DNA of 64,000 nucleotides from Paratinospora sagittata (lineage: Eukaryota; Streptophyta; Magnoliopsida; Ranunculales; Menispermaceae). Where the stretch lies: positions 16,663,438 through 16,727,437 of the forward strand of contig CM069598.1 in NCBI GenBank assembly GCA_035771175.1, read 5' to 3'. This document shows, piece after piece, positions 12,747 through 24,341 of the stretch. A program made the translations under genes and the position numbers. The notes under the pieces were generated by a model. It worked only from the letters and a program-made list of their open reading frames with translations. It did not search any database and was not told the DNA's origin. Every line of letters starts with the position of its first letter. The first letter of the stretch is position 1.

Positions 12747-13089
12747 AAATATGTAAATGGATATGAATAAATGAAATTGAATTATGGAGTGGTTGTGACA
12801 TGTTGAATTAGTTGGATTTAAATTAGAGTTGGACTCGAAAGCGAAGATGATTGAGTTTAAGTTGTGAACTGTTGTACTGTGAGTATATTTTCTTGATTTT
12901 GGTTCTCGTATGACATTTTATGTATATGAAATGTTTGAATGTAAATATGCTATGCATATATTGTTGCATTGTGTTTTAATTTGCATTCATAAATGATTTT
13001 TTTTTAAGCATTAGAGCATGTGAGACTTGCAAAGGCAAGTTGATATCATTTCGTTAGGAATTAGACCCGGATGAGTGTTATGCGTAACC
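12747..13089 (+). mobile_element. 3' portion of the outer interrupted LTR
   Basis: Similar to 10580-10815 of the complete LTR, including the shared TCATTTCGTTAGGAATTAG block (10763 and 13047). Homology ends near 13089, where the split LTR of the 57.5 kb family resumes. No LTR terminus is seen, so the insertion was trimmed. Confidence 0.55.
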
Positions 13090-13556
13090 TCATTATTCAC
13101 ATATGCATCATTATTCACATGTAAAATACTATTCACATGTACGATATTATTCACGTGCGCGACATTATTCACATATGCATCATTATTTATAGTATATTAC
13201 TATTTATATGTGTACCATATCAATGAATCAATGTATCTTACTATTACTCTATTGAATTAACAATTAATATAGTTAGTCAGACTCAATCTTGTCCTTATTA
13301 ACTTTAAATAGTGAACAAAAGGCAGCTTGCTGCTTCATAAAACTTGGCGGGTCCATTATGATCTCGCCTCTCAGCTTGAGAACTAGACTGGTTGACTTTA
13401 TTGAAAGTTGCTCACTCTGTAAAGATTAATGCTAGATATCTAAATGAGGCACACGAACAAGGATATAACAAGTTAATAAATAATTTGGTTGGTTCCAGTT
13501 CAACACTTTCCCTTCATTTCATTATTATTTGGTGTTGGTCAAATTTTGCATCAACA
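13090..13556 (+). mobile_element. LTR fragment, right part, with ATTATTCACATATGC-type repeats
   Basis: Continuation of the LTR interrupted after 3892. 13090-13200 holds five to six degenerate 18-bp repeats of the ATTATTCACATGTACGAT type. The end (GGTCAAATTTTGCATCAACA) equals the ends at 38159 and 58715. The open frame at 13075-13260 is repeat translation only. Confidence 0.65.
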
Positions 13557-14632
13557 ATAATATAAAATAAGCTAGAGGTTTCTTTTTTCTTTTTTCTTTT
13601 TTTGAAAAAAACAACCTCTAATTTAACATATATAATAAATTGAATTTAATTTCATAAACTAGCATTATATCATTATATTAATTAGCCTTTTTCTTTCTTT
13701 CTTTTTTTTGTAAGTTCGGAGAGACGTGACTTGTCTCTTTCAACCTACAATTTCCACATCACAGAAAGATCTACTTTTATTAGTTGAAAAAACTATCTCA
13801 AAAGAGAACAAAATTTGATTTTCAACAACACTACACTCCCATGTGAACCATTGGCCACTTGAAGAGAAAACCACTTTGTCATTTGAATATTCCACGGGCT
13901 AAAAAGCCAAGGAGAGGAGTCACATTTTTCTAAACAATTCCAATTTAAGTTTAGTAGAAAATGAGAATTTAGTATAAGGTAATGCTAAACAAACAAAAAA
14001 TAAATAAAAAACTCATGTTGACGTGACAAGATAACCATTATTGATGGATGATCCATGATTTAAACGATGAAAACTGTTGTTGTGGTGATTCAACCGTACC
14101 AATATGAAATTGTTTTTAAGGAAATGACCTTTAAAATGGTATTCATTAAAGCCTATTCCTTATTTGTCCCAATCACTTTAACAAAGAGTAATTATTCAAT
14201 AACTCCTTCAATTTACTTAGTGTCCACGTATAGTTATCTTCATTTTCACTCTTCAAGTAAGCATTAAATGCAACATAATTCAACACACTACTTAAACATA
14301 AATGGTATAACTAGATTAAGGTTATACAATGTGTAAAAATTGGTACGCAAATAATATCGATCCAAAAGCTGTTAAATTAAAACCAGGCCCCTATGGATAT
14401 AACTATATTTAAATGTCATAAAGTTATTTAGCTACTATTTGCTTATGAAAAACTAAAGATATAACAGGTTGGATCGGATCGAGTTCAACCCAAAACTCAA
14501 CCCAATCTAAATAGTTCGAATTTGAAAAAATGAAACCAATTCAAATCAAACTAACTTTTTATCGTAATCCAAACTAGTTCAAGTTAGGTTGGATTAGTAA
14601 TTCGGATTTAAAAAACTTAATTTTTTATTTTA

Positions 14633-14669
<37 letters not shown>

Positions 14670-16580
14670 GCTTTAACTTTAGAAGAAAAAAATAAATAAA
14701 AATAAAATAAAAATCTAAGAAGAAGAAGAAGAAATACAAACAAAAAGAAAGAAAAAAAAAGTGAATCAAATAATAAGAGAAACAAAGTAAAAGAATAATT
14801 GAGGAGTTTTATGTAAAAAGTCAAAAATGTTATGATTTGGGTTTGTGACTTTAGGGTTTTGTTAGTTTTGCAATTTGATGGCTTTTGGAGATAATTATTT
14901 TAAGGGTTAATGTTAAGTTTAATTCAGGTTGGATTGGAAGGATGTCAACCCATAACCTAACTCGAACCGTTCGGGTTGAGATTTTTAACCACCCAAACAC
15001 TCAGATCAACCCAACCCAACCCAACCCATCGGGTTGTGTTCGGATTGGTCGAGTTGGCTTATACCCTTATGAAAAATAAATTGATTAGTTTAGCTCAATA
15101 TGGTTAAAGTTTATATCCTAATACAATCGTTATGGGTTAACCTAATTCATTGTCAAGGTTTTACCCACCTTTTTTTCTGTCCTTGGTATTGGTCAAACAA
15201 AAGATTACATATAAATCAGTCTAAGAGTTACATTAATTAATTAAAATTATACAAACAAAAAAAATAAATAATTAAGCATTTTAAATTAATTATGTAACAA
15301 AAAACATATCATATATATATTTAATGGAGAATAATAATTTATTAATTACAATGTATGTAATATATAATTTGAAACTATAATATTGATATTAATTGTGAAA
15401 AATGAGGAATAAAGAACTAAGTGGGAGCAAATGAAACAGAACTTCGTGAAGATGTAGTTTAAAGAACGCTGATGTTAGAAAGTTTTCAATGGAAATGACG
15501 ATTAGGCGTTTAAAGAGAAAGAATCATATAAAATTTGATATATAGATATATACTAACATAAAGCAAAAGTTTATGACCACACAGTAGCTCAATTAGTTGA
15601 AGAACTAAATATAAATGGAATTGAGGTTCACGTTTGTTTTTGGCGGAGTAGAGAAATTTGTTGTTATCCGATAAAAAATTTGAAAATCACTCATCGTAGA
15701 TGCATATTTGGATGTTGTCTCTTTGATTATTGTTGTTTATTACTGCTAAAACACTAAGTCGTGTCCATTATTTATATAGTGCTCTTTATTGAATATCCAT
15801 GAATAACACTTACTCATTTATTCTCCACACGTTACATCTTGATTGTTTATGTTGAGTTTGGTAGTTTGCAACTTTAAAATTGTTTTTTTGAAAATCAAAA
15901 ATAGTAACAAAAAATATGTTTGGTAAATGGAAATTAAAATTTAATGACAATTTTAACTTACTTGACAATGAGTGTTAAAGTTTACGTCGTGTGTCCAAAC
16001 CATTATAGACAGTTATCTCTCTTTTTATCTTAAATTAATGTTACTTTCACTATTTTCTAAACATGCTCATTTTTTATTTTATCTTTTAAAGTTTTATCAG
16101 TACATATTCATTTTAGCATTCGTACTTCTATTACACTTAGTTTGTTAACATATTTTACCACATAGCGTGTGCCTGACCGTAATTGCAATTTTATAAAACT
16201 TTACCTTTAAATTTAATGGGATGAAATAAAGTACATATATGTACCACGAAGATATATACTTTAAAGTGACGTTACATTTCTTCATTTTCCTACAAAAAAA
16301 AATATAAATGAATAAGAATTAGCAAAGTTTGTAATTAATTAATATAAAAATTTGTAATTAAATTACAATATTAAGTTCAATAATAAGTAAAAAATAAAAT
16401 AAATGATATGTAAATTATGAACACTTTCATGAAGAAATATTTCGTATCCCGTGACGAAAAGAGCGATTCTACGTGTACGAAAACTCCAGTCCCTGCAGTC
16501 GTTCATCACATGCGAGGCTTTTCCATAACAAAATGACAAGTACTGCTGGGTTGGCAATGGCAATTTTTGTTTTGGTCTAA
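13557..16580. other. TPS-A upstream region, collinear with 38160-41210
   Basis: AT-rich and gene-free. Shared in order with the region upstream of TPS-C and in part with that of TPS-B. It contains an ATT microsatellite (14638-14668), a 14466-15072 block rich in CAACCC/GGGTTG (possibly a decayed hAT-type element, also at 39073-39676), a decayed tRNA-derived SINE start (15575-15645), and the uninterrupted GAATAACACTTACTC target site near 15800. Frames such as 14067-14267 and 14630-14824 have no family resemblance and coincide with low complexity. Confidence 0.6.
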
Positions 16581-16588
16581 TTGGGTTC

Positions 16589-16728
16589 TATCAATGTCTT
16601 CTGAACCCATAACCCATAACCCATAATAGTTGTGGTCATATCAATGTCTTCTGAACCCATCTGAACCCATAATCCATAATAGTTGTGGTCATATCAATGT
16701 ATTCTGAACCCATAACCCATAATAGCTA
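16589..16728 (+). repeat. TPS-A-specific promoter tandem repeat copying the start-codon context
   Basis: Three imperfect repeats of 50-53 bp start at 16591, 16641 and 16694. Each contains TATCAATGTCTTCTGAACCC or a close variant, followed by CATAACCCATAATAGTTGTGG. The first part matches the translation-start context of the gene (16801-16820 here, 41364-41383 in TPS-C). TPS-C has a single CCCATAACCCATAATAGTTGTGG unit and no copied start context. The copied ATGs lie upstream of the TATA box and are probably not transcribed. Confidence 0.85.
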
Positions 16729-16730
16729 GC

Positions 16731-16738
16731 TATAAATA
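16731..16738 (+). promoter_or_regulatory. TATA box of TPS-A
   Basis: TATAAATA, 75 nt upstream of the ATG at 16806. The same octamer lies 75 nt before the ATG in TPS-B and TPS-C, and the intervening leader (AGAGCAACACTTCCTTGTGC) is conserved. Confidence 0.7.
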
Positions 16739-16805
16739 ACCACCTAGTAGAGCAACACTTCCTTGTGCTCAAACTTAAATAAATTAATTTTACTTGCTCA
16801 TATCA

Positions 16806-19800
16806 ATGTCTTCTGGACCCTCCATTTCTAACCCAACTACATCTTTGAAAAATGAAATTGTACGTCGGTCCGCAGATTACCACCCTAGTGTTTGGGGCGA
16901 TTACTTCTTAGAGTACACTTTGGATATTGGGGTTAGTCTTCCCAATCTTAATCTTAATGATATAATCTTATTTATAATAGATCTTTCTTGGGGGTCCTTA
17001 CCGTAGGACCATTTTTACCTTTTTTCGCAACTACCCGACTACGTTTCCATTTCCCTCGTCTTCTCTCCACACCTTCTTTCTTAGCTTAAAAAATAAAAAT
17101 GAAAACATACCTTTTTTTTTTACTTTTACTGCAACTGAAACCATTATGAGATTTTTTCTCTTATGTGTTTATGTGGATTACTTCTCTAATGTATCTTTTA
17201 TATTAATTAATGAGTTTGATATTTTTTAGAAAATACCCAAATGGGATCTTCAAGAATCAAGAATGCCTGCAAGGAATTATTCTCGCGAATTGATTAGCAG
17301 GAACAAATCAATTCTTTTTATTTTCATTTCTTCTTCGATGTAACGATGTTCCTCTCCGGAGTTTTGACTTGCCACTTGAATCATAAGTAAGCGTTTTGAA
17401 CCGTCGATTCACTATAAGTTAGTGAGAGTTGAAGATTTATCAACTACCCAAATGACCCATTTGTTCTTTTTTTTAGCGGTATTCAATAAGATTTTTATTT
17501 TAATTAAAAAGTAAAAAATTAATTGATAAATTTTAAAATCATGTGCAACGTCCGTACTGGTATACTAGTATATATATATATATACTGTGTTAGAATATTA
17601 ATTCGAACTCTAATCATAAATAATTTAAGGTGGAATAGTATTTTATTTTATTTTATTTTTTTGGATTGATTGAGTTTGTACCACACATATAAATGAGGCT
17701 ACGGGCATGATCTTTAATTTTATTTTTTTAATTATTTTTATTTTGACTTATAAATGTGTATGTTTTTTCATGTAGGCATTTAATTCTTGTTCTCAAGAAG
17801 TTGAAAATTTGAAAGTAGAAGTGAGGAAGATTTTAGAAGAGGCTAAAAATGAGCCTTATGCAGTACAAATGAAATTTATTGAAGCACTCCAACGCCTTGG
17901 TGTAGCATACCACTTTGAAATGGAGACTGAAGATGCAATAAAACAACTCTTTGATGTCCACTCTTCCATTAACACCAATGATCTCTACATCGTTGCTCTT
18001 TGCTTTCGATTGCTTAGACAACATGGATATTATGTTTCATGTGGTAAAAGCCCCTTATTCATTCGCTCTAGATCATTTTAATTAAGAAAAATGATAAGTG
18101 TGTATGATTTTAGTATATAAATTTATATAACGTCCACCTTTATGGTGTATGCTTGATATCTTCGAATCATTTATTGATGGGTGATTCGAGGGCATGTGAT
18201 GTAGGGAATGAACTATGTCCTGAAAATGAGTGCTGAATAGAAAGTTCACAATATAAATATTAACTTGTCATATATGGATGTTGATGTAAGAGATGTTTTC
18301 ACCAAGTTCAAGGATGAAAAAGGAGGCTTCCAGTCATACTTAATTAGTGATGTCAAGGGCATGCTAAGTTTGTATGAAGCTGCTCATCTTAGGGTACATG
18401 GAGAAGATATCCTTGAGGAAGCCCTTCATTTCACTACTACTCATCTTACAACTTCATTGAGTTCTTTAAGTTGCTCTCCTCTTGGAAGACAAGTACAACA
18501 TTCCCTCGAGCAACCCCTCCACAAGGGCATGCCAAGATTAGAGGCAAGGCCTTATATATCTTTCTATCAAGAAAATGACAAGTGGAGCAGCACTGTAAGA
18601 AAGCTTGCAAAATTGGATTTCAATATAGTACAATCATTGCAAAGGAAAGAGCTAAGCGATGTTTCAAAGTATTTTCCCATCTTTAACTCCCTTTATTTTC
18701 CAAAAAATGCTAATTAAAATGATATTTATTATAAACACATTTTTCTGGAAAAAAAAAAAAAAAAAAAGACCTTCTGATCTTGTACTTAATGCATAATTTG
18801 AAAGAAAAATGTTTTAAGTACTCTGGGTGTCAACGTTATTTTCTAATGCTAGCACTCATCTCTCTTTGATGTTTTAAGGACACGCGTATATTGTCCAACA
18901 TTCTAACTTCTAATAGAGGCTGAGTGTCAGCGTTGGCACTCAGCGTATCTATGGCATGACTCAATTTGAAAATGTTGTAGTTGATTTTATGTCATTTGAA
19001 ATACATGCATAACAATTGTTACTTGTAGGTGGTGGAAGGACTTGGACTTTGCTTCAAAGCTATCCTTTGGTAGAGATAGATTGGTAGAGAGCTACTTTTG
19101 GGCCACAGGGGTTTGTTTTGAGCCTTCTCGATCCTTTTCAAGAATATTTTTGACCAAATTGCTAGCACTGGCAGGAATAATCGATGATATATATGACGTT
19201 TATGGCACAATTGAAGAACTTCAATTATTTAGTAATGCTATCCAAAGGTTTTTCACCCATACACTTGCTTTTTTTTGGTTTAATGATCGGGTGATATTTT
19301 AGGCCAGCTTATGCGCATTATGAAAAAAATACCTCCCCACTTGTCCATCTTTTTTTTTTCTTTTTTTTTTATCTTGGTCTTAGCTATCAAATCATTCAAT
19401 AATTATTTTGTTAATTAGGTGCGATGTTGCTGCTATTAATCTACTTCCAAAATATATGAAAGTATGTTATCAGGCACTCTTGGATGTTTATGATGAAATT
19501 GAGGAAATGATGAGCAAGGAGGGAAGATCTTTTCATGTATATTATGCAAAGGAAGGCGTAGGTATCAATGTCATGACATACATATCATTTATATATCATG
19601 ATCATTTATTTAGTAAAATTATGATAATGTACATATATAACAACCTAATTTCCTTATTTGTTATTATGGTGTAACAGATGAAAGATTTAACTAGAGCTTA
19701 CTTTATGGAGGCAAAATGGTGCAACAAAAAATATGTGCCAAAAGTTGAAGAGTACATGCGCAATGCATTAGTATTATCTGGATACTACATGATGACTACT

Positions 19801-20772
19801 GCATCTTTTGTTGGACTGAGATATGTATTATCCAAGGAGGCTTTTGAATGGGTGAGGAGTGACCCAAAGCTTGTTAGAGCTTCGTGTATAATTGCTCGGC
19901 TTATGAATGATTTGGTATCCCACAAGGTATAATATTTTTTAATTTATGAAAAATCTTTTTTTTTGTTCGATAAAATGGATATAAGGAGGGATATTGAACC
20001 TATATTTGACGGCAAACATTGTGCACATATGCCCACATACATCTAAAAAATATTCTTACTGCACCTATGTCAGAGCCAAGGACTACAGGCAAGACCCAGG
20101 ACATAGATGACAAACCTTTCCACATTAAGGCCACCAAGGCAACTTGAATTCTGATCATTGCCAGAGCGTTGCAATTGCTCAACCAAGCCCGAGTCTTTCA
20201 TAATACCCTTTTAAATATGAAAGTCGGGCTAGAGTGACATGGAAACACATCCATTAAAACATCAACCAAATGACCTTGAATCATTTATGTTACAGCGTGA
20301 TTTAGAACAATCCAATGGTATATTGATGATTGTTTTTCTGCCAATGCACCCCTACTACTATATAATGCTACTTCAACATTTTCCTTATTAATTCTGATTT
20401 TGAGGAAATGCTAGCTTTAATTAGTCACTTATATAGCTTCAAAACTTGTTTTAATTTATGAAGCTTGAACAAGACAAGGGAGATGTTGCCTCAGTTGTTG
20501 AGTGCTTTGTAGAAGAATACGGTGTCAAAGAGCAAGAGGCGTATAATGAGCTTAACAAAATGGTGGAACAAGCATGGAAGGATTTAAATGAAGAGAGCTT
20601 AAGAACAAACAATACCATCATCTCCATGCCTTTAGTAATGTGTGTCATAAATCTTACGCGTATGATCCATGTCATATACAAGCACGAAGATGGATTTAGT
20701 TATTCAAATGTAAGGTTGAAAGAACACATAACGTCGCTATTCATAGATATTGTAGTAGACGTGGAACCATGA
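16806..20772 (+). CDS. TPS-A: intact class I sesquiterpene synthase, 7 exons, 561 aa
   Basis: Exons: 16806-16931, 17776-18043, 18293-18668, 19029-19247, 19419-19557, 19678-19926, 20464-20772. All junctions are GT/AG, and the total is 1686 nt with no internal stop. Domains: N-terminal alpha-helical TPS domain (residues about 25-200), then the catalytic domain. Motifs: RR-x8-W at 20-30, RDR at 272-274, DDIYD at 309-313 (first Mg site), NDLVSHKLE at 453-461 (second Mg site, split by intron 6). No plastid transit peptide precedes RR-x8-W, and seven exons with these motifs are typical of the TPS-a subfamily, so the predicted role is cytosolic ionisation and cyclisation of farnesyl diphosphate; the product is not predictable. 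Usual length is 540-570 aa. An in-frame ATG at 16794 would add four residues. Odd feature: RCD at 330-332 where RWD is usual. AATAAA at 20951 may be the poly(A) signal. Near-identical to TPS-C. Confidence 0.93.
19950..20215 (-). repeat. Interspersed repeat in intron 6, shared by all TPS copies
   Basis: The GATAAAATGGATATAAGGAGGG block through CAACCAAGCCCGAGTCTTTCAT recurs at 28885-29120, 44525-44765 and 49690-49925, always in intron 6. Read on the minus strand it has GGGCTTGGTTGAGC near its start and GGTTCAATCCCTCC before an A-rich end, suggesting a tRNA-like or LINE/SINE 3' module. The spacing is too wide for a simple SINE A/B box pair, so the class is unsettled. It was inserted before the gene copies separated. 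Confidence 0.55.
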
Positions 20773-21860
20773 CATGGATTTCCTATCATCTAGCTATTTT
20801 CCTAAAAGCACTTAATATGCATGGGGATAACTATTCAATCCCCATTACATGAAGTAAATAAGGAAATTGTGCCATTTATAATGGTATGCCTTGGTACTGA
20901 AACAAGGGCCATTATTTTAATAGATTGATTTCAAGTTATTGTATTACTAAAATAAATTGTATTTTCTCTAATTGTAGGATTTCTACCTCTGTATCTATCT
21001 TTTTAATGAAGTGTTTGGCATATCTTTTATATTAAAAATTAGTTATAAGGCTAAACAGTAATTTAATAAATCTTCACTTCCGTACATGTCTCCTACTTTT
21101 AAGCTTATTTTTTGTGATTTTTTTTCCAAGTTATAAACTTTTGAATCTTGACATTTTTACCATTCTTCTCACACTTATAACTAATTTTAAAAGAGTACAT
21201 TGATAGATGTTTGTTCAGTTCCTCATGGATCCATGCTCACCCTAGAGCTATTCTCAAACACCTCACCTTCCAAGGTTCAATCATCTCCCAATTAATCCTT
21301 CTTGACGCAGATCCTCTTACCACAAATGACTCAAAATAGACAGTTGCAAAAACATCGTTGATAATCTAAGAAGCAATCCCAACAACCCCAGCTTAGCTGC
21401 CAAAAAATTGAAGTTGTGATACCCCAGGTATTGGATTATTATACCTCCAATCAGTAAATTGCTAAATATATGTTAATCATTGTATAATTTAACATGGTTA
21501 GTATCCGGTATAAATTGCTAAGGTTTCTTAGAATAGACTAATAAATACCTAATACCTAAGTCAAGTGTTCAATCATCATCAAGGCATTGGTAGGCCAAGA
21601 GAAGTATTAGCTAAAAAGAATTGAAGAATGTTCTGCAAAATAACTCCCTTAAGAGGAATTTGTAAACGTGATGCTCTTTCACCATATTTGTTCATCTTAT
21701 GAGTCACGTCTCTTTCCTTTCAAATGTTTAAAGAACAAGATGCATTTCAATTAAGAGGGCTTCAACACATTTCAAGTTGCTCTCTCATTTCCTACTTGTT
21801 GTAAATCAAAAGAAAATTCATGTTGATGTGACAAGATAACCATTATTGATGGACGATCCA
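20773..21860. other. TPS-A 3' flank
   Basis: Collinear with 45332-46320 (after removing the foldback) and with 29697-30075. The section 21600-21790 reappears at 55734-55990, downstream of the TPS-D remains. No gene is seen; 21230-21420 has no recognisable coding frame. Confidence 0.55.
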
Positions 21861-21949
21861 TGATTTAAATGATGAAAACTGTTGTTGTGATGATACAATC
21901 TTATCAATATGAAACTATTGTTCTTGTCATGTTGTCACAACTATTATGG

Positions 21950-22020
21950 GTTGGCAACGTGTGGCAATACTACCTAGTAGAGCAACACTTGCTTTGTGCT
22001 CAAACTCAAATAGATCAATG
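21950..22020 (+). pseudogene. Orphan TPS promoter/5'-leader relic
   Basis: The stretch TAGTAGAGCAACACTT...GTGCTCAAACTCAAATA...ATCAATG matches the leader just before the ATG of TPS-A, B and C, but no exon 1 follows. It indicates yet another lost TPS copy between TPS-A and TPS-B. Confidence 0.7.
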
Positions 22021-24145
22021 TTGAAAACTTGGAAAACGATAATCATGATTTGGGTATTGTCTGTCTTTCAAATAGTACCCAACCAGAGGTGGCCTTATTT
22101 TCTTCATGTTTGTCTTTCCTTTTCCATTAGGGATTTACAATAAATGTGAAAATAATAATGTCTACAATAATATGAGCATGAAAGAAAAAGGTTGTCCTTC
22201 TAGAGATACGAGTCGGAGACAATTAGATTTGAAATTAAATAAATGATGTGTGGGTGCTGATAAATTGTGTGATGGAGAGGAGAAGAAATTAAAGTTACGA
22301 GAAGTCTTGTCAAATAATGACAATCTTAACTTACTTGACGATGAGTGCTAAAGTTTACGTCGTATGTGTCCAAATCATTATAGTCGGTTATCACTCTTTT
22401 TATCTTAAATTAATGTTACTTCTACTATTTCCTAAACATGTTCATTTTTTATTTTATCTTGTAAAGTTTTATCAGTACATATTCATTTTAGCATTTGCAT
22501 TTTCATTACACTTAATTTGTTAACATGTTTTACCACATAGCATGGCTGGCCGTAATTGCAATTCTATAAAACTTTACCTTTAAATTTAATGGGATGAATC
22601 TATCGTTTAATACTCCAAAAACATTCTTTTACTTGACCCGACCTACTTTAGTTCTATAGTTTACATTCTCGTCTATTTCTCCTTTTTTATTTAATGAATT
22701 TCAAATATATAAATTTTTTACTTTTTGGTATCTCTTAACTTCCAATCTTCACTTTCTTTAAAAAAATAAAAAAAAAAAAGACTTGTAATCTTTACTATCT
22801 CTTCATTTGTCAAAAATATAAATAATAATGTATAAAATTTATGACTAAACTATCTTATTTGTATTTTAAAAAACTCACTATAGTATAGCAAAACGTAATT
22901 TTATAATAGAACAATGTGATTAGTAGAGTATTTTAGATAAGATAAGAAAAATAATAACTCTAAATATACGTACGACAAAAAATATTTACTCTAACTATAT
23001 GCTTTATAAATTTTATTTTATTCTTTTAAGAACATAAGCATGTTTTATAAATTTTTACCAATGGTACATAATAAGTGCATTTAAAAAATGTTCTTTTTAT
23101 CTAAATTTAACTCTAATTTTAATAAATAATGTCTAAACTTTTTTTAATATGAAAAGACAAAATGGGACAACCGACTTGTGGCAGACTTTGCCACCCCACC
23201 AATTGATGTTTCGTGAAGTGAACGCGTGAGATATTTTTATAAGATATAGAGCTGTCTCCGCGTACATAGTGCGATACTGATACGGCAGAATGACGCATTG
23301 AAATTTAAAATTTATTTATATATTATTATTATTATTTGATATAAATCAAGTTTATATTAGGTTAGAAATCACTTAATCTATAAACTATATTTATGAGATA
23401 AAAAGAAGAAGAAATACAAACAAAAAAGAAGAAAAAATACGTACAATAAGAATAAGAAACAAAGTAGAAGAATAGTTGAGGAGTTTTATGTAAAAAGCTA
23501 AAATATTATGCTTTGGGTTTGTGACGTTGGGATTTCGTTAGTTTTGCGATTTAGTAGCTTTATGAGACAATTATTTTAATGGTTAATGATAGGTTCAAGG
23601 GTTAATGATAGGTTCAATTCAGGTTGGGTTGAGTTGGGAGGGTGTCAACCCATAATCAAATCTAAATCGTTCAGGTTGAAATTTTTTAACCTCACACACT
23701 CAGATCAATCCAACCTATCGTGTTGTGTTACACCCATATGAAAATCAAATCGATTAGTTTGGCTCAATATGGTTAAAGTTTATATCCTAATACAATCGTT
23801 ATGGGTTAACCTAATTCATTGTCAAGGTTGTACCCACCAATTAAGCATTTTAAATTAATTATGTAACAAAAAATATATCATATATATTTAATGGAGAATA
23901 ATAATTTATTAATTACTATGCATGTAATATATAATTTGAAACTATAATATTGATATTAATTGTGAAACATGTGGAATAAAGAACAAAGTGAGAGCAAATG
24001 AAGCTGAACTTCATGAAGATGTAGTTTAAAGAACACTGATGTTAGAAAGTTTTTAATAGGAATTATGATTAGGCATTTAAAGTGGAAAGAATCATATAAA
24101 ATTTGATATATAGATATATACTAACGCAAAGCTGATGTTTATGAC
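22021..24145. other. TPS-B far upstream region, gene-free
   Basis: 22170-22580 and 23460-24145 share blocks with the upstream regions of TPS-A and TPS-C (for example 14830-15070 and 15280-15560). 22590-23330 has no recognised homologue in the window and no convincing gene. Confidence 0.5.
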
Positions 24146-24147
24146 CA

Positions 24148-24341
24148 ACAGGTGATAGTTCAGTTGGTTGAGAAATTAAATATAAGCAGGATTGAGGTTT
24201 AGGTCTCGAGTTCGAGTCTGGGTGTGCCTCCATTTATCTGCCCCTGTTGGGAGGGCCAACCCAAATACTTCTGTCATGCTCGAGTCTTGGAGGATTAGTC
24301 TCTCTTAAAGAAAAGTAGGACGCAAAAGAAGAAAAAAAAAG
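24148..24341 (+). mobile_element. tRNA-derived SINE
   Basis: A-box-like GATAGTTCAGTTGGTTGAGA, then a B-box-like GTCTCGAGTTCGAGTCTGG about 40 nt later, then a non-tRNA body and an A-rich 3' end (AAAAGAAGAAAAAAAAA). Truncated versions of the same insertion are upstream of TPS-A (15575-15645) and TPS-C (40190-40255), losing the part after the B-box. Confidence 0.75.

Noticed and set aside
14630..14824. Minus-strand 64-codon frame with poly-Ile end
   Set aside because: It arises from the ATT microsatellite and A-rich sequence.
14466..15072. CAACCC/GGGTTG-rich block considered as a complete hAT-type MITE (also 39073-39676)
   Set aside because: The right end (GGGTGTAAGCCAAC in reverse) looks like a hAT terminus, but no matching left terminus or target duplication was found, so only a decayed fragment can be suggested.
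17540..17590. Helitron 3' end in TPS intron 1 (GTGCAACGTCCGTACTGG followed by CTAGT)
   Set aside because: The hairpin is weak and no matching Helitron 5' end was found within the intron; kept only as a possibility.
18265..18717. Reading TPS exon 3 as a separate 150-codon gene starting at an upstream ATG
   Set aside because: Acceptor AG at 18291-18292 and donor GT at 18669 place it as an internal exon; the residues before and after the exon are intron.
24148..24341. A functional tRNA gene
   Set aside because: The box A and box B motifs are present but no acceptor stem or anticodon arm folds from the sequence; an A-rich tail and truncated sister copies indicate a SINE.
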